This document shows positions 23,926-37,700 of a stretch of 64,000 nt of DNA, one piece after another. Source of the DNA: Chaetorhynchus papuensis (lineage: Eukaryota > Chordata > Aves > Passeriformes > Rhipiduridae); the NCBI GenBank assembly GCA_013396525.1, contig VWYX01001219.1, forward strand, positions 62,001 to 126,000, in the 5' to 3' direction. The translations under genes were made by a program, and so were the position numbers. The notes beneath the pieces were generated by a model that made no database searches, was not told the DNA's origin, and saw nothing but the letters and a program-made list of their open reading frames with translations. How positions within the stretch are numbered: the first letter of the stretch is position 1; each line of letters starts with the position of its first letter.

Positions 23926-26900
23926 AATTAATATGCATACTACAAAATGGTCTTCTACCGACACTTGTTGAATTTGAAGTCGGCTGAATGACTCCAGTTT
24001 GAATGGTTAAAACATCTTACATTATCAGGTAAGGAAAGAGGGAACAGCCTTCTTCAGAACCAATTTGACCAATCTGTTAAAACTAGTCCAAAATATATTT
24101 GGATGAAAATGAGCTCAAAATATAACCTACTGATAAGGGTACATCCATCCAGAGAGAATAGTAATCCTGTAATCTCTGTAATCCTACACTTAGGTATTGT
24201 TAGTTTGGACATACCAAAACCACTAAAACATTCCAGTTTGGTGTTTGCCAGGTGAAACCTGGAGCCTAAAACTATCTCTGCTCACCATGGACCTGTGGAC
24301 ATCTGCATTTCTGCCTGTTTGACTTCTCATCCAGAAAAATTAATTCTGCTACTAATAAACAAACTTTCTGTGACACATATATGCTCCACCCTAACCTTGT
24401 GCCACCTCCAGGTAATTCTCCATGCTGATTTGTCCTAGTCTGACATCTCTGTATGCTGGAATTTACATTAACCTTTTACATTTCCCTAGTGGATGCTTCA
24501 TACACTCCAGTCAGGGATTTTGTTAATTTCTTCCCCAATGCTGAGGACATCTCAGCTTCAAGAGATTAGGAAAGAGCAAGGAAATCAACAACAGGTGAAT
24601 TAGAAGTGGATCAGACACTTCCACATTGGAAAAAAATGTAAATGATAAAAGCTAAGTTTGATCCTCATGTTCATGCATGCTTTCAAAATAGGATTTGTCA
24701 ATTGCAGATGCAAAGCAGTTTCAATTTTATATTAGTCATTTTGTCTAGTTTATATTCTGAAACATTAAAGCTGCATAAACGACCTGCCAAGTATTGATGT
24801 AAGCTTATTGACAAAACAGAATGCTTTACAGTAAGGGCATCATCTCACAAGGCTCCAGACAGTGACTCTGTAATTGCTGTTTCAGCCTCTGCACATCACT
24901 TCTCTAATATACTATGCAAGATCCACTAAATTTTTGTTTTAAACAGCTGATTTACATAGGAATAGATTACCTGAAACCAATACTCTTTGAGAACAAAACC
25001 AGAATTATTCTAAAATGATCAATCACGCTTCTTTCACTAAGGTTTAGAAATAAAGGGTAAACTCGGCAAGTTCTTTATAAATTCATTAAATCCTTATGCA
25101 GTAGCATACTGATCCCTCCCACATCCTGTGGAAAGATACAGCAGTGAAACAAATAACCTAAAAAAGAAGCATAACAGAATAGACATCTTCCTAGCATTCC
25201 ATGTAAAATGAATAAACAAGCCTCTGTATTAAGACAGGGGATCAGATCTAGCCAAAGCCCTCATTTAGGACCGGGCAGACACAGAACCATTAGTTATTTC
25301 ACAAGGAAGAGACGAGAAAAAACCGAAATCGATACCAGGTCCAACTAGACTTGCCTATTTTAAGTCCATTAATTATGTCTGTATTTAGGTTTTCTTGACT
25401 TTCATTGTCATCTTGTACGTCCTCTCTACATTCCCACTTGTCTTCCCCTGTCCTTGCTTAGCATGTTGCATATTTATTTTATCAACTATATTTTCATTAT
25501 GCTCTTCCTTGATAAGAAAATCAAGTCTAAAAAAAAAAAAACTATTTAAAATCTTAACTGTTTTTACTCATCTGTGAAATGTAAACAATTTTATGCAAGC
25601 TTTTGGGACCGGATATTACATTTACCTCTTTCATCAGAGAAAACATCCCTAACAACTGGTTTGTCAAACGTATATTTTTGCCTGGTTCTGGTTGCTTGTT
25701 GGCCAACCACTGCATAAACCTGCCTCAAACACAGAGCACAGAGCACAAATTAAAGACCCAGAGGTTTCATTCATGCTGCTTGCATAAGGATGACCTCTTT
25801 GAAAATGAACTCTGAAGAATGGCTTAGTAGTTAAGGAGTTGTTCTATGAGGATTCACTCCCCTATACAAAGAACAGGCATAACATGGATCCATATCCATA
25901 AATGCATTGCTCAATAATCCATCATATCAATGGCATTATCTTTTGAGTTGTGCAATCTTTGTTCAGTTGCTCTATTTCAGAAAGTTTTTACTCAGAATTC
26001 CTCCAGGTTTTTCCCCCTATTAATATTCATCTAAAAGAATGATGTCTTTAAATACCAGTAACTGTCACTCTTCATCCATAATTTATGAACTACTTCTTAA
26101 CACAAAATCCATAGGTATGACTTTTTGCCCCTTGACTCCAAAAATTAAAGCCAGACAAAGCTGTAGTGAACAGCATAGGAATGGAACTATCATTATCTGC
26201 AATCTCAAAGACATCTGCTGTTTAAATAAAGTTCATATTTTTTCACTTCTGAGGCAAAATGCTATGAAAGGCACCCTGTGGTTTCAAATCAGTTTTATTT
26301 ACTTTATTTACATTTTAACAATGTTTGACAAGGTAAACCTCTTAAGAAATATTGTATCATTTATGAGAAAGGCCACTGAACCTTAAGAAAGCAGATAAAC
26401 TGAACCCATACAAAGGGTTCCCTCAAAGGGATGTTTTTCTTTAAGTTACTGTTGTCAATCAAAAATGTGGCTTTGTTCTTTGTTATGTGGAGACTCGATT
26501 TCAAAAGAAAGAGTAATGTGGAAATATAAAAAAGCTTTACTCAAATAAGGATGAACATGAGCTTGGATAATCAAACATTTCAGAGGTAAGGCAGAAGTCA
26601 AGTCTGTAAATCAAGCCAAGAAACTTTTTAGAGGCATTTCTTAATATGGACACAACTTAATTACAAGTTAAAAGATGTCATTCCTGTTGGTGTCTTCCAA
26701 ATCTGAAGAGAAAACAGAGAAGGTTATATGATGTCAATGTTAACTAAAAGTTAACACTAATTTCAAGACAAGGAAGGGCACTAAGCACAAGCAAATGAGG
26801 CTTCACAACAGTGTCCAGTACACATGAGATTGCTTATATATGCAATCACATGTAGCACAAAAAAATAAGAAAATTATTTACTCCTGCATGAAATTCCACT

Positions 26901-29900
26901 TTCATAAACGCAGATGGCCATAGAGGACTAGACTCCGCAAAGATTCTTACTGCATTTCCCAAGAAAAGGCACATCACCTCACATCTACACAGCAGCACAA
27001 AGGCATGCAGCACAGAGATCCACAAACTGAGACCCAAATAAACCAGTCTACACTTTTTAGCCCAAGAAGCACCACAGCCACGTTCTCAAAGCACCAAAAC
27101 CCAGCCCACAAAGCCCTGCCTCCTGGCCCTGTGCTAACACAGACACAGACCCCGACCCAACCTGGCACTACTAACCTCAGCAAAGCTTTGCTATCCACAA
27201 ATTATAAATACTGATCAATATCAAGACACAACTACTGTTGTCAAAGGAAAGTAGAAAGAAAAACAGTTCAATACCAAGCTGTCAATTTCAACATCCTTCA
27301 TTTTGTTACCATTTTTGTGGTATTTACTATCAGGACTTCAGGTAGTTGTGTTTTTCTATAATTCCGTCATGGTAACATAAAATCATGACAACTGATTTAA
27401 GTCCTACAGCTTTGGTTTACAGGCTGGATTCTACTTTCAGCAGAAAAGCTTAACTCGGAAATCAGAATATAAATTTAGAATTTGTGCAGGTTTTAAATAA
27501 AATCAAACGATGAAATTTGCTCTCATGCTCAGCAACAAAAACACAGCTTGAATACAGTAAGAGAAGGGCAAAAATCCAGGCAAAGCAGATATTTTACTAA
27601 TATAATCAGTCTCCTAAACTTTTGATTTTTCAGTGACACACTAAGTTGTTCGGTTTCCTGACCATGCTTTACAAATAGGGATAAAGATACTTCATACAGA
27701 CCAAGCACCTAGTTTCCAGGGCAAACTGTGCTCAATATATGGAATCTCAGCACAAGTAAAACTTGATAATTCTGAACAACAAAGCACCGACCAAGAAGAT
27801 GCCATTCAGTAATCCTGGTGCTATGACTTAGGTTTTTGACAGTATAGGGGATGGATATTATCAATAGGCTTGTATACGGTAAAGAGGCAGCTTGAAATTT
27901 TATATATGGGCTTTAATTTGCAACAAGAAGTGGCTGAATACATAGCCACTGATCCTTCCTTTATCAAACATTCATTTAAAATGCTCTTAGGTAGATCAAG
28001 TAGCTGTAGAGTGTTACTTTCACAGCTAAAATGGTGTGTTTTTCCTGCTGCTGGCTTCAGGATCTCAAATTTAAATAGCACTCTGTTAGTCTGAAGCTTG
28101 CCCAGTGTTTCCTCAAAGGTAAAGCACATGGACTTCTTATTGAAAAGATTAAATGTCACATTTTTCAATGTCTCTCAAGACAGTTGTTCTTTGAATTCAG
28201 AGATGACCAAGCTGTCAAAAAGGCATACTCTGCAACTCATGCTGAACGTGTACAAATCACATACTGAAAGTCTTATCTGTACAGACACACACACACACAA
28301 AATCAGCCAAATTGTTCCAACAAGGACTGCATGAAGCCAATTTGTGTGATGTGCAGTGATAACTCATCCTATTAAATGGGATCTGATGGATTTCATTAAA
28401 AAGAAAAAGCCCCCCACACTCAGGGAAAAAAAGGTAAAATTTTTTATTTAAGTTACCTAACCTGGACATTCCCCAGATCCCGTAATCTAGTGTGGGAATA
28501 AGGCTGAGAGTATGGATTTCTTACTAGGTTAAAATCCAGAGATAATTCAGCACTGTTCAGAAAACCCACAGGTAGAAATGCATAACCAACTGAAATACAA
28601 CTGGATGAAAAGCAGGCCTCATAGTGGCCTTTTATGCTGCTCATCAATTTACAAAGTCTCCTCAGCTCACTTCACCAGCACATACAAAATTAATTACGTC
28701 ATACATTTTGGTAAAGGTACGCTCAATTGCTATTTCAGACAGAAATAATATTTTTTCTTCATATTGTAACAGAAGGGAGCATTTACCTGGCCAGCATCAG
28801 CAAGTACAGGGTTTCCTAATTTCATGACTTCTCTGAAAGCCTGGTGTGATGGATTATCATGTATCACTATCAGCAGCATGACTGTCATTGATTGTAACTG
28901 GTTTACCAGACCTGTAGCAGTGGTAAAGGGTAAACTGGCTCTGCTTGCATTAATATCAGCATAACATGAATTTGTCTAAACCAGAATCCAAAAGCGTGCC
29001 TGCAATTCCTGCAGCCGTATCCGAGCAAGGTTTGATTATCTGGGTTGTGGATGAAATTCAGCTTCCATGTGATCTCTTTGAAGTATCTAATGTACAGCTG
29101 AGGGTCTCACTGCTGCCATTGCCCTCGTTCCTGCACTGGCCAAGCAGTGGTAACTACATCTAGAAAAGCAGAAATTGCAGCTCTGCCTTGCAGCCAGGCT
29201 GTACCCTTTAGTTCCCCGGCTCTAGTGGCACTAACCTCCCACGACAGGCTTCGAGCAGGGAGCAAATAGCAGGGCTCACACTCCTGGTAGTTTCTATCAC
29301 TCGGGTGCCTCAGGGCACCACTTATCGCAGCGACCCAAAATCTCAGGAAAAAGACCACTTGAAGTTAAGTGATTCCTTGCCTTGTTGTTTTAAGCTGACA
29401 TCAGACACTGAAGCATTCCTGGCTGCAAAAAGCAGAATCATCAGATTAACGATTTAGGAGGAAATAGCAAAGCAAACTATTTAGTGGCTGTTTAGCTTTA
29501 TAAATCCAGGTGCACTACAAAGCCTGAAAGACATGCATCAACGATGAAAAGAACTGGGGGGACGAAAAAAAGGAAAAAAAAAAAAGGCTGCATTCCTCTA
29601 CAGTTGTAGAGTATACCTTAATGCAGTCAGTAGCAAGTGCTATCTCCAGAACTGTTTGTTTCCACTCTGTTTCACAGTTTAGAAAACACTTACGTTTCCT
29701 TCTGCTCTGGTAAATTGATTTTGGTACAGTGTGAGGGGATGTGTTCTGCTTCCAACTATAAATTTAAAGAAATAGTACACAACTCCTTACACTATGTAAA
29801 GATCAATTTTCCACCTGTAGGTGATGAAACTATTTTTCACACCTGCTGAGCAGACATATATCTCATAGGGCTAAAAGTCATAAACTGGTGCAATTCAGCA

Positions 29901-31191
29901 AAAGCAAAAATAAAATGTAATCTTTTTAAATATATTATTTCACATGTGACTCAGGTGTTCCTTTCCAAAGGTTATCTGTAGTTTTATTTACTGTTTTAAT
30001 ATTAAGCTTTCTCCTCTTCACTCTTGTATGCTCTGCTGTTATCAAGAGACTTGAGTCTTGGTAAAACCCCAAACCACATTACATCTGAAAAATGCAAAGC
30101 AGCTGTCTCTCCCCTTCCCCTGATAATAAAGGGCATTCTAGAAGAAGAGCTGCATTAAAAGCTCAGATCTGAATCTGAGCACAACTGAAAGACAGCTGTT
30201 AATATTTGGCTGTAGACTGCTACAAAATTATCTTATTTGCAAAGCTTGCTATGTGGTGAGGCAGATAAATGATAACACCACGACACAGGCAGAAAGCTTT
30301 ATTCTACACATATCTGGGTCTGACTTCAAATATGATATTCAATATGCAGCTCTGAACATATATTCATAATCATTCACTCCAAGCAGTTCTGCACATGCAG
30401 CATTTTAATACAAGGAAAGCAGTACTAAACTATTTCCCTGTATAATGGTACAGAAACAAATATTTTAACATTCAAGTGGAAGAAAGTGCTCAGAAAAGAA
30501 ATGGCTGGCAAAAAAATGGCTCATTTCTGGCAAATGCATTTCTGGCCAAACGTGTAAAAACTTCTGCCTGTCAGTCAATCAATCAGCACATCGTTTATAT
30601 TAAGGTGGTGATAATATGGCTTTCAAGAATAGGAAACTAGTGAACTAAAAAGAAGATCGTATTCATTTTCCTTAAAAAATAAAAACCTCCAGCAAATACG
30701 CACAAAACTTATCTCTATCAAGTTCAAAACGGAAAAACTGTTCAGAGAGAGTATCTGATATGAATTTGGTCAGTATAACGAAGTAGAAATAAATGAGCCA
30801 GATGAGAAGTGGGAATTAGGTACCACATGTCTGAATTGGAGGAGTTTATTCTCATTATGGTTTCTTTTGTTAATTCCCTAATTAACATAGCTGTGCAAAT
30901 ACAAAATGAAGAACAAAAAAATTTACTGCATAAACAGCCAGAATTTTCCAACTTTAATACAAAGAAATTGATTGTAAAGATGCATATTTAGCACTTTAAC
31001 CATAGCAGTCTCATTTTAAAGTCAGCGTCCTGCTTTTGGATGAGACAGCACCATGCCAGCTCGAAAATTAACTAGAAAGAAAATTAACTCTGTGTTGGAT
31101 TTAGATCGTTGATAGCACACTGATGTTTCAGCTATTGCTCAGTAGTGCTTACCCCAAAACAAGGACTCTTCATTTTTCCTTACTCTGACAG
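23926..31191. other. Long unique stretch, no gene seen
   Basis: Over 7 kb without a recognised repeat or exon. It holds a short CA run (28284-28298), an A-rich patch (about 29565-29586) and a moderately GC-richer stretch (28970-29345). Overlapping frames at 27821-28334 lie on both strands and show no recognised domain. Confidence 0.5.
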
Positions 31192-31307
31192 TGAGGAAAA
31201 GGACAAGAACCTGGGAGGGAACGTGGCCAGAAAAGCTGACCTGCACAGGCCAGAGGGCTATTCTGTGCGTAGAATGTTGCCTGCTGGGCTTAAACCATGA
31301 AAACCAG
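31192..31307 (+). other. Possible internal exon with strong splice sites
   Basis: The acceptor is a pyrimidine-rich run ending TTCCTTACTCTGACAG at 31191, and the donor is AAACCAG|GTAAGC at 31307/31308. The 116-bp segment between them is visibly richer in G+C than its flanks. One frame is open throughout, beginning AGG AAA AGG after two bases of a split codon. The other two have stops (TGA at the first codon; TGA near the end). The predicted residues match no family I recognise. It could be a non-coding RNA exon or a cryptic exon. Confidence 0.3.
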
Positions 31308-33470
31308 GTAAGCACCCGCAAAAATGGACAGCTGCTACAAGTTCAGTGCCCAGAAAACAAAGCAGCTTTGATTTAAATTCCTAAATTTGAGCTTGATGCC
31401 GGGCATCCGTGTTTGACAAATTTGGTCAGTATACATCTTCACAAGCACAGGAGATAGGCTGTTCCACAGGATATAGTTAATTATGTCCTCTGCCACGCAC
31501 TGGGGAGAAGCTGAGCACCATAAATATGATTTAGGAACAGAGAGCTGCTCCCCAGGCACACTTCCAGTGACTTGCATGTAAAGACAAGGCACTCAAACTT
31601 GAGGATCTGAGGAAGAAAGGAGAAGTGCTTCCTCCTCTTCCTTTAAGAACAGGCTCTTATCCCACAGAGTTATGAGGATATCCTTCCTCAGGGGTGGTGA
31701 CCAAGGTCAGTCTCAGGGTTCCTGCCTCAGTCGAGCATCAGGCACATGCAAGGTGATATTTATAATACAGCAGGGACGAGGTCTGACATTTACCTCACAT
31801 GCAACACTGTGCTCACTGCCGAAACGTGAAGTCACTCGGCTCAGCGTGCTCTAAAAGGCAAATTACTCCAGTAGGATCTTTTGTCATGTGCGCTGTTCCT
31901 CTCTCTGTATTATTATACTCCAAGAAAATTTTAATTGGAAGTCCACTTAAAGTTCCTTTCAGTTTTGCATAAAAAAAACCACCTTACTGTATTTTTGATC
32001 AGCTATATCTTCATCAATACAGATAAAAACACACTCCCCTTGATTCCCCAAGAGAGGATCACAGCTAAAATGAGACAAAGATTATTCGAAATGGTGGCAC
32101 AAACCCCAAAAGAAAACACGTCTTACAAATGAGTGCAGCAGCTTTTAATTTCTGCATTGTGCAATCAAGCATACACATTCTTGTCTGATGAGGAAGAATA
32201 TAATCACCCAGGGGCATGTCAAAAATAACTGTTGCTTTTCCCTTACTATCCTTCCTTGGGAGAGCAGAGTTTGGTAAGCCAATCAAGAAATTAAAACTGA
32301 CATTTCACAAACTGATTGTCATGTTTTCTGGTTTGGTTTTTTTTTTTGTTTGCCTATTTAGAGTACGTATAGCTATCAGGCAAATACACTGAGAATTTGA
32401 TACAGCCTGCACAGCAGTATCTGAACTAATCCTGAAGAAAATTAATTCCCTGCAAAAATAAACCAAGAAATCTCAGGAGGTCACTGTGCCATCTTACATC
32501 TTCTATTGTGAACTGAATGCTTTAAACTCTGATATAAACAATTTCAGCTGCCTACATTCCATTTTTAAAAATTACATATTCATCAGTTAAAAGAAATTTT
32601 AAGTTCATCCTATTTCAAAACACAGTCTGATGTAGGGAAAGCAACAGAATTGTTTAGGTTTTGGTGCATGGGTTTTGTTTTCCTTTCTTAACTTTCACCC
32701 ATTATCAAAAGAACTATTTTGCAACCATTCCTTAATGCAGAACAGGATTTTCACACCCTCCTCAAACAAAATGGCCCTAAACTGAATAGTATTTTTTTTT
32801 CTTGATCCACTATAGTACAGAGCAACAAGACAATTTGGGTATTTTAAATATTCATTCCCAAAGCAAACTGTATGGTTTGTTGCCTTGGTTGTACAATAGT
32901 TATGTTTACAGAGACCCAAATTCAGCAGTCAGCTCCAGGACTCTTGACACCTGTTTCAGATTTAAATAAATTACTTCGGGTTACACTACTGCAACAGCTG
33001 AAAATCTGGTTATTGCTTAAGTTAGTTTAATTTCCAGAACAGTTCATTTTGAGAACAAATCTGTGTAAGCAAACCAGCCTTGTCCTACAAATCCCTGAAA
33101 TATGAGGAAGGAAGTGTTTGTACAACTGAATTTTAATCCTTGACACTAAGCCTTAGAATACATGCATTAATACTTCCATTATAAAGACTAACTATCAAAA
33201 TGACAAGGGTCTGAGATAAATATTACTGTTTTTTCCATTACAAATTATATCTTCCCCAAGGATACTGCCAGACTTTCAAAGAATTATAAAGAACATTTCC
33301 AATACCTGCTTATTAGCAGCTACACTGGAATTTATGATAGAAGGGACAGTTTCCTGGGTTTCACACTCCTATATTCATTCCATTACATAGGAAAAAAACC
33401 CACAACAGACCAGGAACCCCTGAATATTCCAAACCTTCTTCCCAGATACTCATATTGATAAAACTTCATG
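31308..33470. other. Unique AT-rich sequence, no gene seen
   Basis: No recognised repeat or exon. Confidence 0.5.
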
Positions 33471-33472
33471 GA

Positions 33473-33530
33473 CTCATAGAACATCTCCTGTTGGAGGGGA
33501 CCCATGAAGATCACCAAATCCAATTCCCTG
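33473..33530 (-). mobile_element. CR1 LINE 3' tip
   Basis: CTCATAGAACATCTCCTGTT, then GGAGGGGACCCATGAAGATC and CCAAATCCAATTCCCTG, matches the reverse complement of a CR1 3' end of the subfamily with a GGACCCA word. Very short. Confidence 0.75.
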
Positions 33531-33748
33531 TAAAGTTAAAGCAGAAAGTAAATTTCTTTTAAAACTACAATGAATGAAAGACTTTATCAGCCACTAAAGA
33601 GAAATTAAAAAACCTGAAAATTAAATTGTATCTTGGTGGGTATCAGGAGTTCCTATATATTACATAGTATGGTAAATTAGTAACTCCATGTGACATTAGC
33701 ACAAATTTGCAACGTTTTACAGAAGTCATACTGCTAAACGCCAAATGA

Positions 33749-33966
33749 GAGAACACAGAATGGTTATGTTTGGAAGTGACCACAGAAGGTCATCTAGGCC
33801 AACATCCCTGCTCAAGAAGGGTCAGCCCAGAGCACAGGGAAAGGGATTGTGTCCAGCCAGTTTTGGAGTATCTCCAGTGAGGGAGATTCCACAGCTTCTC
33901 TGGGAAAGGCGTTCCACTGTGAGGTCACCCACACAGTCAAGTTCTTCCTCAAAGAAGTCAGGATTT
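33749..33966 (-). mobile_element. CR1 LINE 3' fragment
   Basis: Plus-strand words ACACAGAATGGTTATGTTTG, GGTCATCTAGGCCAACATCC, CTGCTCAAGAAGGGTCAG, CAGTGAGGGAGATTCCACAG and AAGTTCTTCCTCAAAGAAG follow the reverse complement of an avian CR1 3' untranslated region in order. It differs from the tip at 33473, so these are two insertions about 220 bp apart. Confidence 0.93.
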
Positions 33967-34478
33967 ATTTAGGTGTATAAAACTTAGGGAATCAGCTGCT
34001 CAGTTCTCTCCTGTTACAGAAACACTTCCATGATATTCCAATTCAGTGTAGAAATATTTAAAGATTCATATCTTGCTTTGCAAAAATTCGATGAAGTGCA
34101 TGTGTTTGTACTGGTAGAAATGGAATCGTTTACCTCACGATTTTGTAAAACCACAAGTCCCATAAGATTACCATCATCCTTCTGACACAATCTCTAAATT
34201 CTCATGTAACTCAATAGTTAATATTTGCTTTGTGTTTCAAAAACCTGATTCTGTGAGATGGTTTCTAAACATGGTAAATAATTTAAGATGCTGCAAAGGC
34301 TGCATGTGGAAAGGTTCACATGAACCTTGAAAATTCTTTTGTTGCATTATTTAGTATAGTTATAAATGTCAGGTTACTGTTCATAGAGGTATGTCTATTT
34401 AGAATGGCATTTTCAGAATAATGTTTGCAAAAGTTCATATGAGTATTCCTCTCAGTGCTGCTAAACCCAGTGTTGGTT

Positions 34479-34510
34479 CTTTTTTTTTTCTTTTTCTTTT
34501 TTTTTTTTTT
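34479..34510. repeat. T-rich tract
   Basis: 32 bases of T with two C interruptions. Confidence 0.95.
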
Positions 34511-34702
34511 AATTTTCAACATGGCAGGCGCCTTTAAAAGACATGCAGAGCTAAAAAGAGAACAAAGATGAAGCATGTTCTATGTCAGGTCAAAAATGTT
34601 CCAGAACTGTACAATTGTTATTGCCATTGTCTGTCTTACACACAGAAGCTCTGATCAAGTAACAGCATTCTCCACTGAGCTTTATGCTGCACAGCTACAA
34701 TT

Positions 34703-34749
34703 AAAAAAACAAACAAACAAACAAAACCACCCACAAAAAAAAAAAAAAA
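34703..34749. repeat. AAAC repeat and A tract
   Basis: AAAC units (34703-34726), then a run of A at 34735-34749. It lies about 190 bp from the T-rich tract, in complementary sense. Confidence 0.95.
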
Positions 34750-37700
34750 TGAAAAGAAAAATCCAAACTCTCTGCTCTAAGGAGTTTTCCTCAAAATGCA
34801 AGAACAAGAAGGTGAAGACAGTGAAAGATAGTGAAAATAGTGACATTTTAGAAAAGGAAAAATGAAAAAAACCCCAGTATATTTGCCAGGATATAGCCAA
34901 GTGCCATGGGGAAGATTTTATTTTAATTAACAACAATGAAGATACGAAGTAAAAATAAGTCAGAACAATCAGTCAGTATTCGTTTCAAAGTAATTGTCTT
35001 GTGTTTTCACACTGAAATCCTTTTTCCAGATCTGGAAGTGATCTGATCCTACAAGAAAACCTGATTCATTGAAAATGCCATCTGAGCCACCATTAAATTG
35101 ACACTTGGGTTAAAAAGTGGCAGACAAAGAGGAGGTGAAGAGTTAAAAAAACCCCATCTGCTCTTTAGGGGTGCTCTACACATTCAAAACATTTGAGCTT
35201 TTATGACATGTATTTTTTTTGTTCAAGAGCAATTACCCACAAGATAGTGAAACATGCTTTTATAAAACAATGGACCAGAATAAATTAGTTCAAACAAAAA
35301 CTCACGCCCAAGCTGGTATCATACCAGACAAACTCATTAAGGAACAAGCCATCGTAAATAACCAGCTACAACATCTTTTTGACCACTTTCCCATGTTTTG
35401 CAGCACCACAACTCAGGCGTCTACCAACATGAAATTGCATGAAGAACCAAGAGAGAGAATACCTGCCTACAGCGTATGTTTCATACAGATCTTTCCTAAG
35501 TTTACACTCAGTTGGCCCAAGGCACAGATTTAAGTATTTACTAAGATACATGCTTAATTGGAGTACAGAATTGAGAACAGGAAATATCACAGAAGCATAC
35601 AAAATTATCCAGTTATCCAACACTGGCAATGCCACAAGTCTTTAGAGAAGTCTTACGATTCAACTTCCTTTTCTTCCAAGAAAAAAGGTTTTTCCTTATA
35701 GAAAATACAGAATAATTTCATACAAATAGGAGGTAAAAATGATTATCACAACTTTTTTTTTTAAACAAAGCAATTTGCAAACAGAGTATTACTACAGATT
35801 GGGATTTCAGACTCAATTTAGTTGCTATGCTATTCAAAATAGAATTGATTCATAGAAGAAAAAAACACTGTCATATATTAGTCACGGTAAACATTTTTGT
35901 TTCTAACATCTTTCTCATTCTAAAGCAAACAGAATAGATATTTTGAAGCCTTACATTTTTTCACTACAGATATTTATGAAAATCTAATGTTAGGCTTCAA
36001 TTTGAAATTTTACCTGCTTTATTTTTCCTACCATTATATTTCTTTATGACATCTCATTAGAGCATGGTACTTTAATAAAATCCATTTCTTTTATTTAATT
36101 TCTGCTATTTCAATAAGTTACAGCTGTTGCCAAATAGAACTGAAGGAATTTTCTCTTTTTATTCTGTCAAAGCATTTTCTGTTTATATTTATTTGCCACA
36201 ACAAATAAAACTTCCTTTAAAATAAACAAATATTTTCTTCGTATGACCCACTAAAAATTTTTGATCAAAATACCTTCTCTTGATGACAGTTTTTCCAAGG
36301 AAAGAGTTCTTAGCTATATAACTCAGAATTTACACATAGAACACAAGGCAGAGATGTCCTAGGAAATGTCTTCCAAAAAATGTTCAGGTTCTGTTTGTTT
36401 TAATAAATGGAACAAAAATTTATCTAAATGACAAAAGGGAAAACTAGAAAGTTTTAAACAGGTTAATCATCCTTTAGCCTGGCTCAATCTGTGATTGATG
36501 AGCCAGTGAAGTCAATATGTGATTTATCCCTGTGATGTAGTTTGCACTATAAACCATGAATTGCTATCTACTGAAAAACATTGGAGAAGCATTGAAGCTC
36601 CTAAAAGCAAAATTACTGCAAGCAGTAAATATGACACATGCAGTAAGACAAATAAAATGAGATAAGCCAAGTTCTAAAATACCAACACTGGATGTATTCT
36701 TTAGACATTTATAAATTTCAGCAAATGCAGTCTGACACCAATTCTACTCCAGAAGCCTGAGCAAGGCTTTAGCAGTTAATAAAAACATGAAATAGCGTGT
36801 GCATAATGTGAATGAAAGCCTTTATTCCAACCAGACTCTTAGGGAGTTCACAAATACCACAGTCAAATCCTTTGTCAGAATTTGTAATAAATATTTACTG
36901 CTTACTGTGATCTCCACTCCAACAACACAGAACGCTTACCTATGTTTGCCCAGTGATGTATTTCAAGTGTCCACTGGCCAGAATTTGATCCATAACACTT
37001 CAAGGACCTTTCAGCCTCATGTACTATCAGCTTATCTCAAAGCCATCTCAACCTTCCCCAGTAGGAGCAGGATTCCCCACAAAGCCCACGGCGTGATGTT
37101 CCTTGAAGGTACTGCCATGTGACTGAGAAAATTCACTTCTAAGTACTTAGGAATGCTTTGCACTCCTGTTTTGGCATTTAAAAGGCTTGATGTTTCATAC
37201 CATTTACTAACACCTATCAACTACTTTAAAAAGATACTACCCAACATTATCAACTCTTTTAACACCAGAAATCGTTAAAAAAAACCCCAAACCTTCCTGC
37301 TGACACAAATTTGCCCTCTATTCTGACTACTTCTCTCTACAGAAGAATTAAACATCATCTCCTACTCCAGAAACTGTACTTATCAAAAATATTGTTCATT
37401 TTCTCACAAAAGATGATCGTGGAAAGAAAAATTTAACAGGCAGACTAGATTAGAGTCATTTAAGTGAAGCCTCTGAAGAAGGGTGAAAGATTAAGGTGTT
37501 CTTAGAGAAGTAATTCTCTGAAGTCCAAATGTTAAAGGATTCCTAACACTTAATGGTATGAAAAATCAACTCATGGCATATACACACAGAAAAGCATCAC
37601 CTGCTTCTAAGCTATGTACTATTTTCTGTCTTGGCTGAGAAAACAGAAATATAGATGTTGGAAAATCATTAGTTTGCTTGCCTTCACCTGCTAGTCCCAG

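Noticed and set aside
36479..36506. Short hairpin as a microRNA precursor
   Set aside because: The 8-bp stem is too short and has no extended pairing.
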